DNA of 64,000 nt from AC-49 sp963766605 (GCA_963766605.1 CAVYAT010000002.1:568217-632216), one strand, 5' to 3'; shown: positions 16,574 to 27,356, counted from the stretch's first letter. Notes: generated from the sequence alone by a model not told the origin. Numbers and translations: made by a program.

Positions 16574-17280
16574 GCCCGGTTGGAGGCACATACGACGATG
16601 TGTCCTGGTCCGGACGGCCTGAGGAGTACGACGAGCAGCGGCGCCGCTGTTGGCTCAACGAACGGCGAACGGCGTACATCGAAGACGCGGTATCCGCGCT
16701 TGGCGGCGAGCGCCACGTGCTCGAGCTCGGATCGGGTACAGGCTGGCTCCTGCTCGCGCTGAGCGCCCGCTTCCCGGCGTGGCGGTTCACGGGGGTCGAT
16801 CCGCTCGAGAGCTACATCGCATACGCCGAGGAGTCGGCGCGCCGCGCCCATGTCAGTGAGCGGGTCTCCTACGTGCAAGGGAGCGCGGAGGCCCTGGCGG
16901 AACTCGTCCATGACCCGGCCGACGTGATGCTGAGCAACGATGTCCTGCACCATGTCGACGATCTCGCGGCTGTGGCGCGGGCTGCGTACGAGGTGGCCGC
17001 ACCGGGTGCCCGTTGGCTGGCGATCGAGCCCAACGCGGCGAACCCCTATGTGTGGCTGGCGCACAAGCTGCGAAGCGGCGAGGCGACCTTCCCGTCTGCC
17101 GAGTTCGTGCGTATCGCCGAGCGCAGTGGCTGGCGCCTCCTGCGGCGGCAGCCGTTGTTCCTGATCCCGTCGGCCGTCATGTCGCCGCCGGAGTGGGCGA
17201 AGGCTGCCGAACGGTGCATGGAACATCGGCGGCTATTGGCCGGTGGAATCGCCATCGAGCTCGAGCGGGTCGCGCGCTGA
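16570..17280 (+). CDS. Class I SAM-dependent methyltransferase
   Basis: A 236-residue Rossmann methyltransferase. Motif I is HVLELGSGTGWLLLALSARF (residues about 48-67), motif II region FTGVDPLESYI, and motif IV ADVMLSNDVLHHVDDLAAV. A short C-terminal cap with LIPSAVMSPPEWAK suggests a small-molecule or sugar substrate, not identifiable from sequence. The ATG at 16570 overlaps the stop of the HAD-UbiA gene (ATGA), so both are in one operon. Its 3-prime end runs 48 bases into the convergent membrane protein gene, an unusually long overlap. Confidence 0.75.
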   Translation: MSPVGGTYDDVSWSGRPEEYDEQRRRCWLNERRTAYIEDAVSALGGERHVLELGSGTGWLLLALSARFPAWRFTGVDPLESYIAYAEESARRAHVSERVSYVQGSAEALAELVHDPADVMLSNDVLHHVDDLAAVARAAYEVAAPGARWLAIEPNAANPYVWLAHKLRSGEATFPSAEFVRIAERSGWRLLRRQPLFLIPSAVMSPPEWAKAAERCMEHRRLLAGGIAIELERVAR

Positions 17281-18216
17281 GCGGCCGGCTGGGCCACGAC
17301 TCGAGAGGCGGTCGAGGAGCTTCGCGAGCCCTGCATAGGTCAGCTCGACGGCCGTCTGAACGAGTCGGCTCAGCGCTGCGGCGACAAACGCGACAGGGCT
17401 CGCCGTGGTTAGGCTCAGACCCGCGACCAGCCCGGCCTCGCGCGCTCCCAATCCGCCCGGCAGCGCGAACCCGAGCATGCTGGTGATAAATCCCAGGCCG
17501 TAGGTCGCGATAACCATCACGAAGTCGTCAGAGCTGACCGGTGTGATCGCGAGAAGCGAGCACAGGAGTGACACACCGGCGAGCCAGAACGTCACGCACA
17601 CGATCGCGACGATGACCAGCACTTCGCCGAAGGGCAGCGTGCGGGGCAGCGGAGGCTGGCCGATCTTGACTAGGCCCCGGTTGACGATCCGCGCGAACAG
17701 GGTGGGGTGCAGGAGGACGATCCCAGCCAGAGGAATGACGGCTGCGAGGGTGACCGCCGTTCCGGCGCTCGGCAGTAATGGCAGCACCGACACGCCCGCG
17801 CCAACGAGACCCACCGAGATCTCGTACCCGATCGCAACCGTGCTGATCCGTTTCGGTACACCCTCCTGCTGGTTGAGTCCGAGCCGGACGGCGACTGCGA
17901 GTGCCCCGGTCGGGATGTAGCGCGCAAGCAGCGATGCCCCGAAGATCACGCGTCCACGCGTGTTCGGGATCGGGTAATGCAGGCGCCGCAACACGATGAG
18001 TGCGACCTCGCCCTGAATCGCCTGGAACGCGAACATCGGCGGGAGCGCGGCGATCAGCCACAGTGGTTGGAAGCGCAGATCCCCGCGATTGATGTTTCCC
18101 CACTGGGCGATAACCGCGGCGGCGATAAAGCCGACCACCGAGACAGCGATGATCAGCGAAACCCAGCGAGGGAACCCTCGCCGCGGGCGAATGCCGTCAG
18201 CGGGCTCGGGCACCAT
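17233..18216 (-). CDS. LPG-synthase-TM / flippase-like integral membrane protein
   Basis: A 327-residue protein with about eight hydrophobic helices starting SLIIAVSVVGFIAAAVIAQW near residue 19. It shows the family landmarks of the lysylphosphatidylglycerol synthase transmembrane domain (UPF0104/YbhN-like): RVIFGASLLARYIPTGALAV, the central glycine-rich GYEISVGLVGAGVSV, and ALPGGLGAREAGLVAGL near the end. Proteins of this type are often found beside polysaccharide genes and are thought to move or bind lipid-linked intermediates; no catalytic aminoacyl-transfer domain is attached here. The gene is divergent from the FkbM methyltransferase, with 80 bases between the two starts. Confidence 0.65.
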   Translation of the reverse strand: MVPEPADGIRPRRGFPRWVSLIIAVSVVGFIAAAVIAQWGNINRGDLRFQPLWLIAALPPMFAFQAIQGEVALIVLRRLHYPIPNTRGRVIFGASLLARYIPTGALAVAVRLGLNQQEGVPKRISTVAIGYEISVGLVGAGVSVLPLLPSAGTAVTLAAVIPLAGIVLLHPTLFARIVNRGLVKIGQPPLPRTLPFGEVLVIVAIVCVTFWLAGVSLLCSLLAITPVSSDDFVMVIATYGLGFITSMLGFALPGGLGAREAGLVAGLSLTTASPVAFVAAALSRLVQTAVELTYAGLAKLLDRLSSRGPAGRSARDPLELDGDSTGQ

Positions 18217-18302
18217 CGTCGCCAGTGTGACAGACCTCCGAGAGGCCTCGCCAACGGGTACGTCGCCGAAGTGGTTCGTTAGGGTGCCGGTTCTCGATGG
18301 CC

Positions 18303-19086
18303 ATGCTGCGGCGTCTCAGCTACTGGATCGTCGGGGGCATTCGCATGCTCCTAGGTGTGCGCAACCCGCTCTTCGTTCTCGCCGCGATGCTCGGACTGGT
18401 CGCACCGGCCGCGCGCCGATGTTGATCAGCACGCCCCCATGCAGATGTGGGTCCGCACGCGGATGGACATGTGGGCCGTTCAGGAAACGATCCTCGACCG
18501 CCACTACGAGCGCTTCGGCTACGCGGTACAGGATGGATGGAACGTGCTGGACGTGGGTGGGGGTATCGGCGAGTTCGCGCTGCTCGTCGCGCGCGAACAT
18601 CCGAGCTGTCGGGTTGTCGCATTCGAGCCATTCGAAGGATCGGTGCGCGCGCTGGAACGCAATCGCGACGAGAACGGCCTCGAGGCGACCGTCGTGCGGC
18701 CCGAGGCGGTCGCCTCCCGCAACGGTCGCCTGCGGCTTGTCACGTTCGGCCGCAGCCCTGGCGAGCACCTGGTGACCGAAGCGGCGGGCGATGACGGCGA
18801 CGTGGAGTGCGTCGATCTAGGGACGGCGCTCAATCGCGCCGGGATGGATCAGTGCGACCTGGCCAAGATCGACTGCGAAGGCTCGGAATTCGAGATCCTG
18901 CTCCAGGCACCCGACGACGTGGTGCGGCGCGTACGCCGCATGGTGATCGAGTATCACGACGACCTCACGTCGCATGACCACGGCGAGCTCACCGAGCGCC
19001 TGGAGCGGGCCGGATACCGCGTCGAGCGGTTCCCGAGCATTCATGACGGGTTGGGCTACCTGCGCGCGGCGCTGCCTGAGCCGTGA
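18303..19086 (+). CDS. FkbM family methyltransferase, one frameshift
   Basis: Begins with a basic-hydrophobic N-terminus (MLRRLSYWIVGGIRMLLG, then LFVLAAMLGLVAPA) that may act as a membrane anchor. It shifts frame at about 18405-18420 into ADVDQHAPMQMWVRTRMDMW. The rest is an FkbM-type O-methyltransferase: NVLDVGGGIGEFALLVA (motif I), VVAFEPFEGSVRALERN, the signature KIDCEGSEFEILLQAP, and VIEYHDDL. FkbM enzymes methylate sugar or polyketide hydroxyls. Both ATG 18297 and ATG 18303 are possible starts in the same frame. The single shift is probably an indel error because both sides read as family-consistent protein. The stop overlaps the GTG of the next gene. Confidence 0.7.
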
Positions 19087-20747
19087 CAGCGCTGCGCGAA
19101 CGTGGCACAGCAGCGTGGGTCAGGGTAACTGCGGCCGGCGTTCGGTCTGGCTGGCTCGAGCGGCTCGTGTTCGCCGCTGTCGCCGGCGTCCTGCTCGCTA
19201 TCTATCTGCGCGGCTATCCGCACCTGGGTGGCTTCCAGTCCGACGACTGGGGAGGTGCGGCCCGCACGCGGTTCTCGGGTGGCTGGTGGAACGAGGTCAG
19301 CTCGCTGTGGGGAGTCAGCGGCAAGCGCCCGCTGCTGATGTTCTACAACCCGACGTCGTACCGGGTGTTCGGTGACAACGCCGCGCACCACCACCTGTGG
19401 CAGCTCTTGCTGTCGCTCATCGCCGTCACGTCCTTCTTCTGGCTGCTGCGCGAGCTTGACGTCCCGGCGCTGTGGGCCGGCCTGGTCGGTCTGCTGGTGC
19501 TGTTCTACCCGGCCGCCGACTCGCTGCGGCTGTGGATCTCCGTCGACTACGGGAACCTGTCGCTCGCTTTCTGCGCGCTCGGAATCATCGCGGCGATCCG
19601 CGGACTGCGCGCCCCGCCGGGGCGTAGGAGATGGGTGCTGCTCGTGTCGTCGTGCGTCCTGTACGTGCTGTCGTTGACGTTGTATGAGGTCACGGCGGCG
19701 TTGATCGCCGGGGCCGGGCTGATCTACCTGCTCGCGAGGCTCCCGTTGCGGGCGGTGTGGCGCAAGTGGGCCGCCGATCTCGTCGTTACCGCGATCATCG
19801 TGTGGGGCTTCATCCTCGGTCACTGGGTGCCCCACCAGCCCGGCGTCAACCTGCCCCACGGCGGCAACTACCTCCACGATCGCCTGCTGCTGTTCCGTGA
19901 CCAGGGCCTCGACCTTGCGCGGGACTCGACTCCGCTCGTGCGCTGGTGGCCGCCGTTGCTGGTCGTCGTCCTCGCGCTGGCAATCGGCGTCGCCGCCGGC
20001 ATGGTGGCCCGACGGCGCGGTACGGAGGGCGGCGTGGGCGGCGACGACCGCTCGCAGCTGCTGAAGGCGCTGGCGATGACCGTGGGCGGCCTGGCCGTGA
20101 TCGTGGCGGCGTTCGTCGTGTTCGTCCCCGCAGACGCGTTCTACTACCCGGCCGAGACCGACATCGGCAACCGCAACAACGCGCTCGCGGCCTACGGGTA
20201 CGTGCTCATGCTCGTCGGCGCCGCACTGCTCATCGTCGCTCTGATGGCCGTGTTCCTGCCGCGTTGGCGGCGCTGGCTCGAAGCCGGCTTCGCGGTGTTG
20301 CTGTTCGCCGGCGTCCTTTCCTACGCGAGTCAGCTCCGTACCGAGGCGCACCTGTACGAGCAGGCGGCACAGATCCAGCACGGCGTGCTGAACGCGATCA
20401 GCGGCGCGTTCCCGCGTGACCCCCGCAACAAGGTCCTATTCGCCTTCGACTACCAGGGCAGTGTGCACCCGGATCTCGGGACGTTCGTTCAGAACTACGA
20501 CCTCGCCGGCGCATTGAAGCTGCGCTACCACGACCCGACGATCGGGGCGCTGCCGATCCGCGATGCGAGCGTCGTCATGTGCCAGCCCGACGGGATCAGC
20601 TACACGGGCTTGACCGTTCCGTACGCGCAGGCGCTGTTCGTCGCCGTCAGTCACGGCTACGTCCGGTCGATCCGCACGCCCGCCGAGTGCCGCGCGGCGC
20701 TCGCCTCGGGGCGGTTCCCGTCGCTCACGGAGGCGGCGGGAGCGTAA
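19083..20747 (+). CDS. Polytopic membrane protein, GT-C glycosyltransferase-like
   Basis: A 554-residue membrane protein with about ten transmembrane helices. After TM1 (LVFAAVAGVLLAIYL) the first loop reads GGFQSDDWGGAARTRFSG, with an acidic pair positioned as in GT-C enzymes, followed by NPTSYRVFGDNAAHHHLWQL. The C-terminal about 130 residues after the last helix form a soluble domain (FAFDYQGSVHPDLGTFVQNY). I recognise the general GT-C layout but not a characterised subfamily. It starts with GTG inside the TGA of the FkbM gene, so the pair is co-translated. It ends 35 bases before the convergent wzt gene. Confidence 0.55.
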   Translation: MTALRERGTAAWVRVTAAGVRSGWLERLVFAAVAGVLLAIYLRGYPHLGGFQSDDWGGAARTRFSGGWWNEVSSLWGVSGKRPLLMFYNPTSYRVFGDNAAHHHLWQLLLSLIAVTSFFWLLRELDVPALWAGLVGLLVLFYPAADSLRLWISVDYGNLSLAFCALGIIAAIRGLRAPPGRRRWVLLVSSCVLYVLSLTLYEVTAALIAGAGLIYLLARLPLRAVWRKWAADLVVTAIIVWGFILGHWVPHQPGVNLPHGGNYLHDRLLLFRDQGLDLARDSTPLVRWWPPLLVVVLALAIGVAAGMVARRRGTEGGVGGDDRSQLLKALAMTVGGLAVIVAAFVVFVPADAFYYPAETDIGNRNNALAAYGYVLMLVGAALLIVALMAVFLPRWRRWLEAGFAVLLFAGVLSYASQLRTEAHLYEQAAQIQHGVLNAISGAFPRDPRNKVLFAFDYQGSVHPDLGTFVQNYDLAGALKLRYHDPTIGALPIRDASVVMCQPDGISYTGLTVPYAQALFVAVSHGYVRSIRTPAECRAALASGRFPSLTEAAGA

Positions 20748-20782
20748 GCGGCGGCGGCGGCCACCATGGACGCGTCGGCCGG

Positions 20783-22105
20783 CTAGGTCCGCAGCAGCCC
20801 GGCGCTCGTCGACTCGCGGTGGATGTCGATCGTCGCCGGCAGCTCGACGAGCGCCGACGTGTGGGTGGTCGACGTCACGACGACGCTGAGCATCCCCTCG
20901 CGGTGGTCGTGCCACGCCAGGCCGGAGCCGGCCGCCGACACCGCCGCCGTGGCCTGGTAGCGATCGGCGGCCAGGTAGTTCTCGAACGTCAGCGCCACGT
21001 CGACCTCCTCGCCGGCCCGGAAACGCCCGGTCGGCCCGTCATCGAGCGTGTTGGCCGACAGCAGCACGTCGCCGGCGGTGTTGCGCAGCGTGACGCTGAA
21101 CACCGGCGACTCGAGCTCCTCCTCGAAGCGAATGTGCATGACGAACCGCGCCGTCTCGCCGCTGGGCAGCGCCTCGGCCGGTGTGCCGTCGGCGCGCTCG
21201 AAGCGCCCGTCAATGATCTGCGCTCGCCCGTCGCCCATCCGGATCTCCTGGGTGGGCGCCACGGCCGGCTCGTCGGCGGCATCGGCGACCGAGCCGATGT
21301 CGGGCGGCGCGACGTGCTCTTCGGCGTCGGCTGCGGCCTCGGCCTGCGCGGCCTGGAGGCGGGCGGCTCGCGAGAAGTTGAGCTCGAGGTAGCGGTTGCC
21401 GACGTCGCGCGGCGACCCGCTGTCGACCATCCGACCGTGCTCGAGCAGCAACGCGCGGTCGCAGAAGCGGTCCACAGCGCCCATGTCGTGCGTGACGAGC
21501 ACGACGGTCGCGTCGGAGGCGCGGATGCGCGCGAACTCCTCGAAGCACTTCTGCTGAAACGCGGCATCCCCGACGGCCAGCACCTCGTCGATCAGCAGGA
21601 CATCGGCGTCGACCTGGATCATCACGCTGAACGCGAGGCGCACCATCATCCCCGACGAGTAGTTCTTGATCTTGAGGTCGACGAACTCGTGCAGCTCGGC
21701 GAAGTCGATCACCTTGTCGGTGCGGATCCGCGCCTCGCGCGGGCTCAGCCCGAGCATCGTCGCGTTGATGAGGATGTTGTCGCGGGCCGCGAGGTCGGGG
21801 TTGAAGCCGACGCCGAGCTCGATGAACGTCGACATCCGGCCGTCGACGAAGATCCGCCCGCTGTCGGTGCGGTAGATCCCGGCGATGCACTTCATCATCG
21901 TCGACTTCCCCGAGCCGTTGCGCCCGACGATGCCGAAGAACTCGCCCTTGCGCACCCCGAACGAGATCTCGCGCAGCGCCCGCAGGCGGTCGACCTCGGT
22001 GCGGCGAAACGGATGTAGCGCGCGCTCCTTGAGCGTGTGCTCCGCGTTGCGCGGGATCGTGAAGGTCTTGGAGACCTGATCGACGGCGATCGCGAGGCGC
22101 TCCAT
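20783..22105 (-). CDS. wzt: Polysaccharide ABC transporter ATP-binding protein with C-terminal cargo domain
   Basis: A 440-residue Wzt-type ATPase. Walker A is GRNGSGKST (residues 61-69), the polysaccharide-exporter signature is KNYSSGMMVRLAFS, Walker B is VLLIDEVLAVGD, and the H-loop is VLVTHDMGAV. After residue about 240 comes an alanine/glutamate-rich linker and then a beta-rich Wzt_C-like domain (about 300-440; GETARFVMHIRFEEELESPV, RFRAGEEVDVALTFEN). In characterised systems this domain recognises the modified non-reducing end of the glycan before export. The ATG at 22105 overlaps the wzm stop by one base (TGATG). It acts at the inner face of the membrane with Wzm. Confidence 0.87.
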   Translation of the reverse strand: MERLAIAVDQVSKTFTIPRNAEHTLKERALHPFRRTEVDRLRALREISFGVRKGEFFGIVGRNGSGKSTMMKCIAGIYRTDSGRIFVDGRMSTFIELGVGFNPDLAARDNILINATMLGLSPREARIRTDKVIDFAELHEFVDLKIKNYSSGMMVRLAFSVMIQVDADVLLIDEVLAVGDAAFQQKCFEEFARIRASDATVVLVTHDMGAVDRFCDRALLLEHGRMVDSGSPRDVGNRYLELNFSRAARLQAAQAEAAADAEEHVAPPDIGSVADAADEPAVAPTQEIRMGDGRAQIIDGRFERADGTPAEALPSGETARFVMHIRFEEELESPVFSVTLRNTAGDVLLSANTLDDGPTGRFRAGEEVDVALTFENYLAADRYQATAAVSAAGSGLAWHDHREGMLSVVVTSTTHTSALVELPATIDIHRESTSAGLLRT

Positions 22106-23055
22106 CACATGTCCTCGGCGATCGTCGGGGCCAGGCGGGTGAACACGCGGTAGCCGACCAGGACCGTGACGATCGTGATGGCGATCGGGATCAGCACCCA
22201 GATCACGCCGCCGGTGATCGACGACACCGTCGGATAGGTCGGGCTGATCAGGACGTGGCGGGCCTGCTGGAGGGCGGCCGCGAACGGGTTGGCCATGATC
22301 AGCCGCACGACCGCGTTCTGCGACAGCCAGCTCGGCAGCTTGGAGCCGATCGAGTCGATCGTGAAGAAGATCCCGCTGGCGTAGAACATCGCCTGGAGGA
22401 TCACGTCCCAGATCGGCTCGATGTCGCGGAACGGTATGAACAGCGACGACAGCAGCATCGCGACCCCGAACGCGAACAGCGCGATGAACGCAACGACGAA
22501 CGGGAACGCCAGCCACGACAGCTCCGGCGTGGCGCCGGACAGCAGCAGGAACACGAGCACCGGGATCAGGTTGAGCCCGACGTTGATCGTCGCCGTCAGC
22601 AGGCCGGCCATCGGGACGGCGAGGCGCGGGAAGTCGACCTTGCGCACGAGCGGCTCGCGGTTGACCAGCGACCGCACCGACCCGCCGGTGATCTCCGAGA
22701 AGTACGTGTAGAGGACGATGCCGAGCAGCAGCGAGACCGGGTAGTAGACGCCGCTGCCGATGCTCAAGAACAGCGAGAAGACGACGTAGATGACGCCGAA
22801 CAGCATCAGCGGCCGGATCAGCTGCCACAGGTAGCCCAGCGCCGAGCCGAAGAAGCGCAGCTTGAAATCGGTGATCGCCAGCGTCCACGCCAGGCGCCAG
22901 AAGCGCCGCATGTCCGATCCGAGCGCCGTCGGGCCGACGATCGGCGCGCCCATCGCGGCCAGCGTCGCCTCGTCGAGGACGACATCCTCGACCACCCGTG
23001 GCGGCTCTTGCGTGGTGGGGACAGGGGTTGTTGACACGGGCGCGGAGAGGCTCAC
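22105..23055 (-). CDS. wzm: Polysaccharide ABC transporter permease
   Basis: ABC-2 family permease with about six transmembrane helices. Conserved features are ITDFKLRFFGSALGYLWQLI at the start of the membrane domain, REPLVRKVDFPRLAVP in the cytoplasmic loop, and IPFRDIEPIWDVILQAMFYA and NPFAAALQQARHVL toward the C-terminus. With Wzt it exports an undecaprenyl-linked or other lipid-linked glycan. I choose the GTG at 23055 (316 residues), which leaves 63 bases to the divergent rfbC start; an upstream ATG at 23133 would overlap rfbC and is less likely. The N-terminal about 60 residues are low-complexity and cytoplasmic. Confidence 0.87.
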   Translation of the reverse strand: MSLSAPVSTTPVPTTQEPPRVVEDVVLDEATLAAMGAPIVGPTALGSDMRRFWRLAWTLAITDFKLRFFGSALGYLWQLIRPLMLFGVIYVVFSLFLSIGSGVYYPVSLLLGIVLYTYFSEITGGSVRSLVNREPLVRKVDFPRLAVPMAGLLTATINVGLNLIPVLVFLLLSGATPELSWLAFPFVVAFIALFAFGVAMLLSSLFIPFRDIEPIWDVILQAMFYASGIFFTIDSIGSKLPSWLSQNAVVRLIMANPFAAALQQARHVLISPTYPTVSSITGGVIWVLIPIAITIVTVLVGYRVFTRLAPTIAEDM

Positions 23056-23118
23056 GATAGCGTTCCAACGGGCGGCGCAGACCAAGGTTGCGGCGCGCGC
23101 AACAGTAGGCTTGACGCG

Positions 23119-23697
23119 ATGAAGCGACTGCAAACGCGGCTGTCAGGGCCGATTCTGCTCGAGCCTCGGGTGATCGGCGACGAGCGCGGGTTCTTCGTCG
23201 AAACCTACCGGCGCAGCGTGTTCGACGAGCTCGGCATTCCCGAGGAGATGGTCCAGGACAACCACTCGCGATCGCGGCGCGGGATCGTGCGCGGGATGCA
23301 CTTCCAGGTCAGCCCGGGCGGCGCGGCGAAGCTCATGCGCTGCGCGACCGGCTCGATCGTCGACGTGATGGTCGACATCCGCCGCGGCTCGCCGACGTTC
23401 GGCGAGTGGGAGGCGTTCGAGCTGTCGGAGGACAACGGGCGGATCGTGTACTGCCCAGTCGGCTTCGCCCACGGTTTCTGCGTCGTCTCCGACAGCGCCG
23501 ACGTCATGTACAAGCAGTCCGGCTACTACGCCGACGACACCGAGCGCGGGATCGCCTACAACGATCCCGACATCGGCATCGAGTGGCCGGTGCCGCTCAG
23601 CGAGCTTCAGCCCTCGCAGCGCGACGCCACCGCCCCGCGGCTGGCCGAGATCGCCGACGAGCTGCCGTTCGTGTACGAGGAACCCCGGTCGTCTTGA
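23119..23697 (+). CDS. rfbC: dTDP-4-dehydrorhamnose 3,5-epimerase family protein
   Basis: A cupin-fold epimerase of 192 residues. Signatures are EPRVIGDERGFFVETYR, NHSRSRRGIVRGMHFQ with the catalytic histidine, VDVMVDIRRGSPTFGEWEAF, and CPVGFAHGFCVVSDSADVMY with the catalytic tyrosine region. It epimerises C3 and C5 of dTDP-4-keto-6-deoxyglucose on the way to dTDP-L-rhamnose. The matching reductase rfbD lies at 30177-31028; rfbA and rfbB are not in the window. The ATG at 23119 is divergent from wzm. The stop overlaps the TTG start of the following methyltransferase (TTGA). Confidence 0.92.
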   Translation: MKRLQTRLSGPILLEPRVIGDERGFFVETYRRSVFDELGIPEEMVQDNHSRSRRGIVRGMHFQVSPGGAAKLMRCATGSIVDVMVDIRRGSPTFGEWEAFELSEDNGRIVYCPVGFAHGFCVVSDSADVMYKQSGYYADDTERGIAYNDPDIGIEWPVPLSELQPSQRDATAPRLAEIADELPFVYEEPRSS

Positions 23698-24346
23698 ACT
23701 ACCAGCGGCTCTACGAATATCGCTTCAAAGACGTCGACCAGGACGCCCGGGCCGCCGTCTGGCAGCCGATCGCCGAGCACGTCCACGGGCTCATGGGGAG
23801 ACCGTCGACGCGTGCTGGATCCTGCTGCGGGGCGCGGCGAGTTCATCAACGCGGTCCCCGCGTCCGAGCGCTGGGCGGTCGACGCGGTGGCCTACGACGA
23901 GGGCACCCACGCCGACGGCGTTAAGGTGATCGTCTCGGACATCTTCGATGCCGACCTGCCCGACGAGCACTTCGACGGTGTGTTCATCTCGAACTTCCTC
24001 GAGCATCTGCTCGTCCCAGGAGCAGGTGACGACGTTCCTGGAAAAGATGTACGCCGTGATGGCCCCCGGAGGGCGGATCGCGGTCATGGGCCCGAACTTC
24101 CGCTACTGCGCCGCCGAGTACTTCGACATGGCCGATCACACGCTGATCTTCACCCACATGGCCATCGCCGAGCATCTGTATACGGCCGGCTTCGAGCCCG
24201 AGCGCGTCATCCCGCGCTATCTGCCGTACTCGTTCCGTGGCCGCCTACCACCGTCGCCGACGCTCACCCGGCGCTACCTCGCGACCCCACCCGCGTGGCG
24301 TCTGCTCGGCAAACAGTTCCTGCTGATCGGGCAGTCGCTGAGCGCG
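23694..24346 (+). CDS. SAM-dependent methyltransferase, frameshifted
   Basis: Reads as a class I methyltransferase across three frames. From TTG 23694: NYQRLYEYRFKDVDQDARAA. After a shift near 23805: VLDPAAGRGEFINAVPAS (motif I) through DGVFISNFLEHL (motif IV). After a shift near 24015: EQVTTFLEKMYAVMAPGG, MGPNFRYCAAEYFDMADHTL and HMAIAEHLYTAGFEP. This matches methyltransferases common in glycan loci with the NFLEHL and DHTLIFTH patterns. The end is uncertain because the final frame runs without a stop into the next gene; a TGA at 24339-24341 in another frame may be the true stop. The frame breaks are typical of this error-rich stretch. Confidence 0.65.
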
Positions 24347-25443
<1,097 letters not shown>

Positions 25444-26533
25444 GTGTCAATCGCCATCGTCACCGGGTCGGGCGGCCTGATCGGCTCGGAGTCGGTCGCG
25501 TTCCTCGTCGAGCAGGGCTATCGCGTGATCGGGCTCGACAACGACATGCGCGCGCAGTTCTTCGGGCCGACGGCGACGACGGCGCCGACGACCGAGCGCC
25601 TTGCCGGCAGCTACGACATGTTCACGGCGCTCGACCTCGACATCCGCGACGCGCGACGGCGTCGACCGCGCGTGTTCGCCGCAGCAACGCCGCCGACATC
25701 GAGCTCGATCGTCCACACCGCGGCGCAGCCGTCGCACGACTGGGCGGCGTCGGACCCGCAGACCGATTTCACGGTCAACGCGAACGGCACGCTGAACCTG
25801 CTCCAGGCCGCGCGCGACCACACGCCCGACGCGACGTTCATCTTCACCTCGACGAACAAGGTCTACGGCGACCGGCCGAACTTCCTGCCGCTGGTCAGGA
25901 GCTCGCGACGCGCCTCGAGCTGCCCGAGTCGACCACCGCTGGTACGGCGGCATCGACCTCGACGATGTCGATCGACCTCTGCACGCACTCGCTCTTCGGG
26001 CGTCAGCAAGGTCGCCGCCGACCTCATGGTGCAGGAGTACGGGCGCTACTTCGACATGCCGACCGTCTGCTTCCGCGGCGGCTGCCTGACCGGCCCCCAG
26101 CACGCGGGCGCCCAGCTGCACGGCTTCCTCGCCTACCTGATGCGGTGCACGGTCGACCGGCGACCCGTACACGATCTTCGGCTACGGCGGCAAGCAGGTG
26201 CGCGACAACATCCACGCCCACGACGTCGTGCGCGCGTTCCAGGCCTTCCACGAGAACCCGCGGCCGGCGGCGGTCTACAACCTCGGCGGCGGGCGCGAGA
26301 GCAACGTGCTCGATGCTCGAGGCGATCGAGATGTGCGAGCGGATCGCCGGACGCGAGCTGAGCTACACGCTGTCCGACCAAGCGCGCATCGGCGACCACC
26401 GCTGGTGGATCAGCGACCTCGACGCGTTCAAGCGCGACCACCCGCATGGTCGCTGACGTTCGGGATCGAGGACGTCCTGCGCGAGATCCACGAGTTCAAC
26501 GTCGAGCGCTGGACCGCGGGGGCCCCGTCGTGA
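25444..26533 (+). CDS. CDP-paratose 2-epimerase-like SDR, frameshifted
   Basis: From GTG 25444: SIAIVTGSGGLIGSESVAFL with the NAD loop, IGLDNDMRAQFFGP, IVHTAAQPSHDWAASDPQTD, and the hallmark FIFTSTNKVYGDRPNFLPL. Further blocks, in other frames, are MSIDLCTHSLFG, SKVAADLMVQEYGRYFDMPT, VCFRGGCLTGPQHAGAQLHG, IFGYGGKQVRDNIHAHDVV and VYNLGGGRESNV. This combination is specific to the CDP-tyvelose (paratose 2-) epimerase group, although homologues in other bacteria act on other nucleotide sugars. Several shifts between 25660 and 26450 break the frame. The TGA at 26531 overlaps the GTG of the next gene. Substrate identity is inference. Confidence 0.7.
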
Positions 26534-27356
26534 AGCTGTCGGTCGTCATCCCGGCCCACAACGAGGAGGGGTCGATCGCCGAGACGGTGCAGGAGGTCGC
26601 GGCGAAGCTGACCGACGAGGAGATCGAGCTACGAGGTCGTCGTCGTCGATGACGCCAGCACCGATCGCACGGCCGAGATCGTCCACGCGCTCGTCGCCGA
26701 CGACCCTCGCATTCGCTACGTGCGCTCGCGCTACCGCAACGGCTTCGGCTTCGCGGTGCGGCGGGCCTCGAGGCGTACACGGGCGACGCGGTCGCGATCA
26801 TGATGGCCGACCGATCCGACCACCCGGAGGACCTCGTCGCCTACTACCGCCTGCTCACGGCCGGCTACGACTGCGCGTTCGGCTCGCGGTTCATGCCCGG
26901 CGGGACCGTCGACGGACTACCCGCGGGTCAAGCTCGTCCTCAACCGGATCGTCAACCTCGGGATCCGGATGCTGTTCGGTCACGGCTACAACGACACGAC
27001 CAACGCGTTCAAGGCCTACCGCCGCGAGGTCATCGACAACAGTCCGGCCCGCTGCTGTCGCACCATTTCAACCTCACCGTCGAGCTCCCGCTGAAGGCGA
27101 TCGTCCGTGGCCACTCCTACGCCGATCACGCCGATCCGCTGGACCAACCGCCAGAGCGGTGAGTCCAAGCTGCGCCTGCAGGAGATGGGCGGGCGCTACG
27201 CCGTTCATCGTGCTCTACGTGTTCTTCGAGCACCACCTGTCGCGCGGCGACTACCGCCGGCCCGACGCATCACGCGCGATCGCCCGCGGCCGCTGGCGAG
27301 CCGGGACGCCTGGCGCGCGGGTGGTCCGCGAAGAGCGCACGCGCGAGCATCAGTGA
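26530..27356 (+). CDS. GT2 family glycosyltransferase (dolichol-phosphate mannosyltransferase-like), frameshifted
   Basis: Begins GTG 26530 with KLSVVIPAHNEEGSIAETVQ. Subsequent pieces in other frames are VVVVDDASTDRTAEIVHALV, MMADRSDHPEDLVAYYRLL, YDCAFGSRFMPGGTVD, LVLNRIVNLGIRMLFGHGYN, TNAFKAYRREVID, LLSHHFNLTVELPLKAI, IRWTNRQSGESKLRLQEMGG and LYVFFEHHLSRGDYRRPDAS. These are the landmarks of polyprenyl-phosphate sugar synthases (DPM1-like GT2). It would load a sugar on a polyprenyl phosphate for the GT-C enzymes. About five or six shifts lie within 830 bases, again best explained by sequencing indels. It overlaps both neighbours by four bases (GTGA). Confidence 0.73.
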
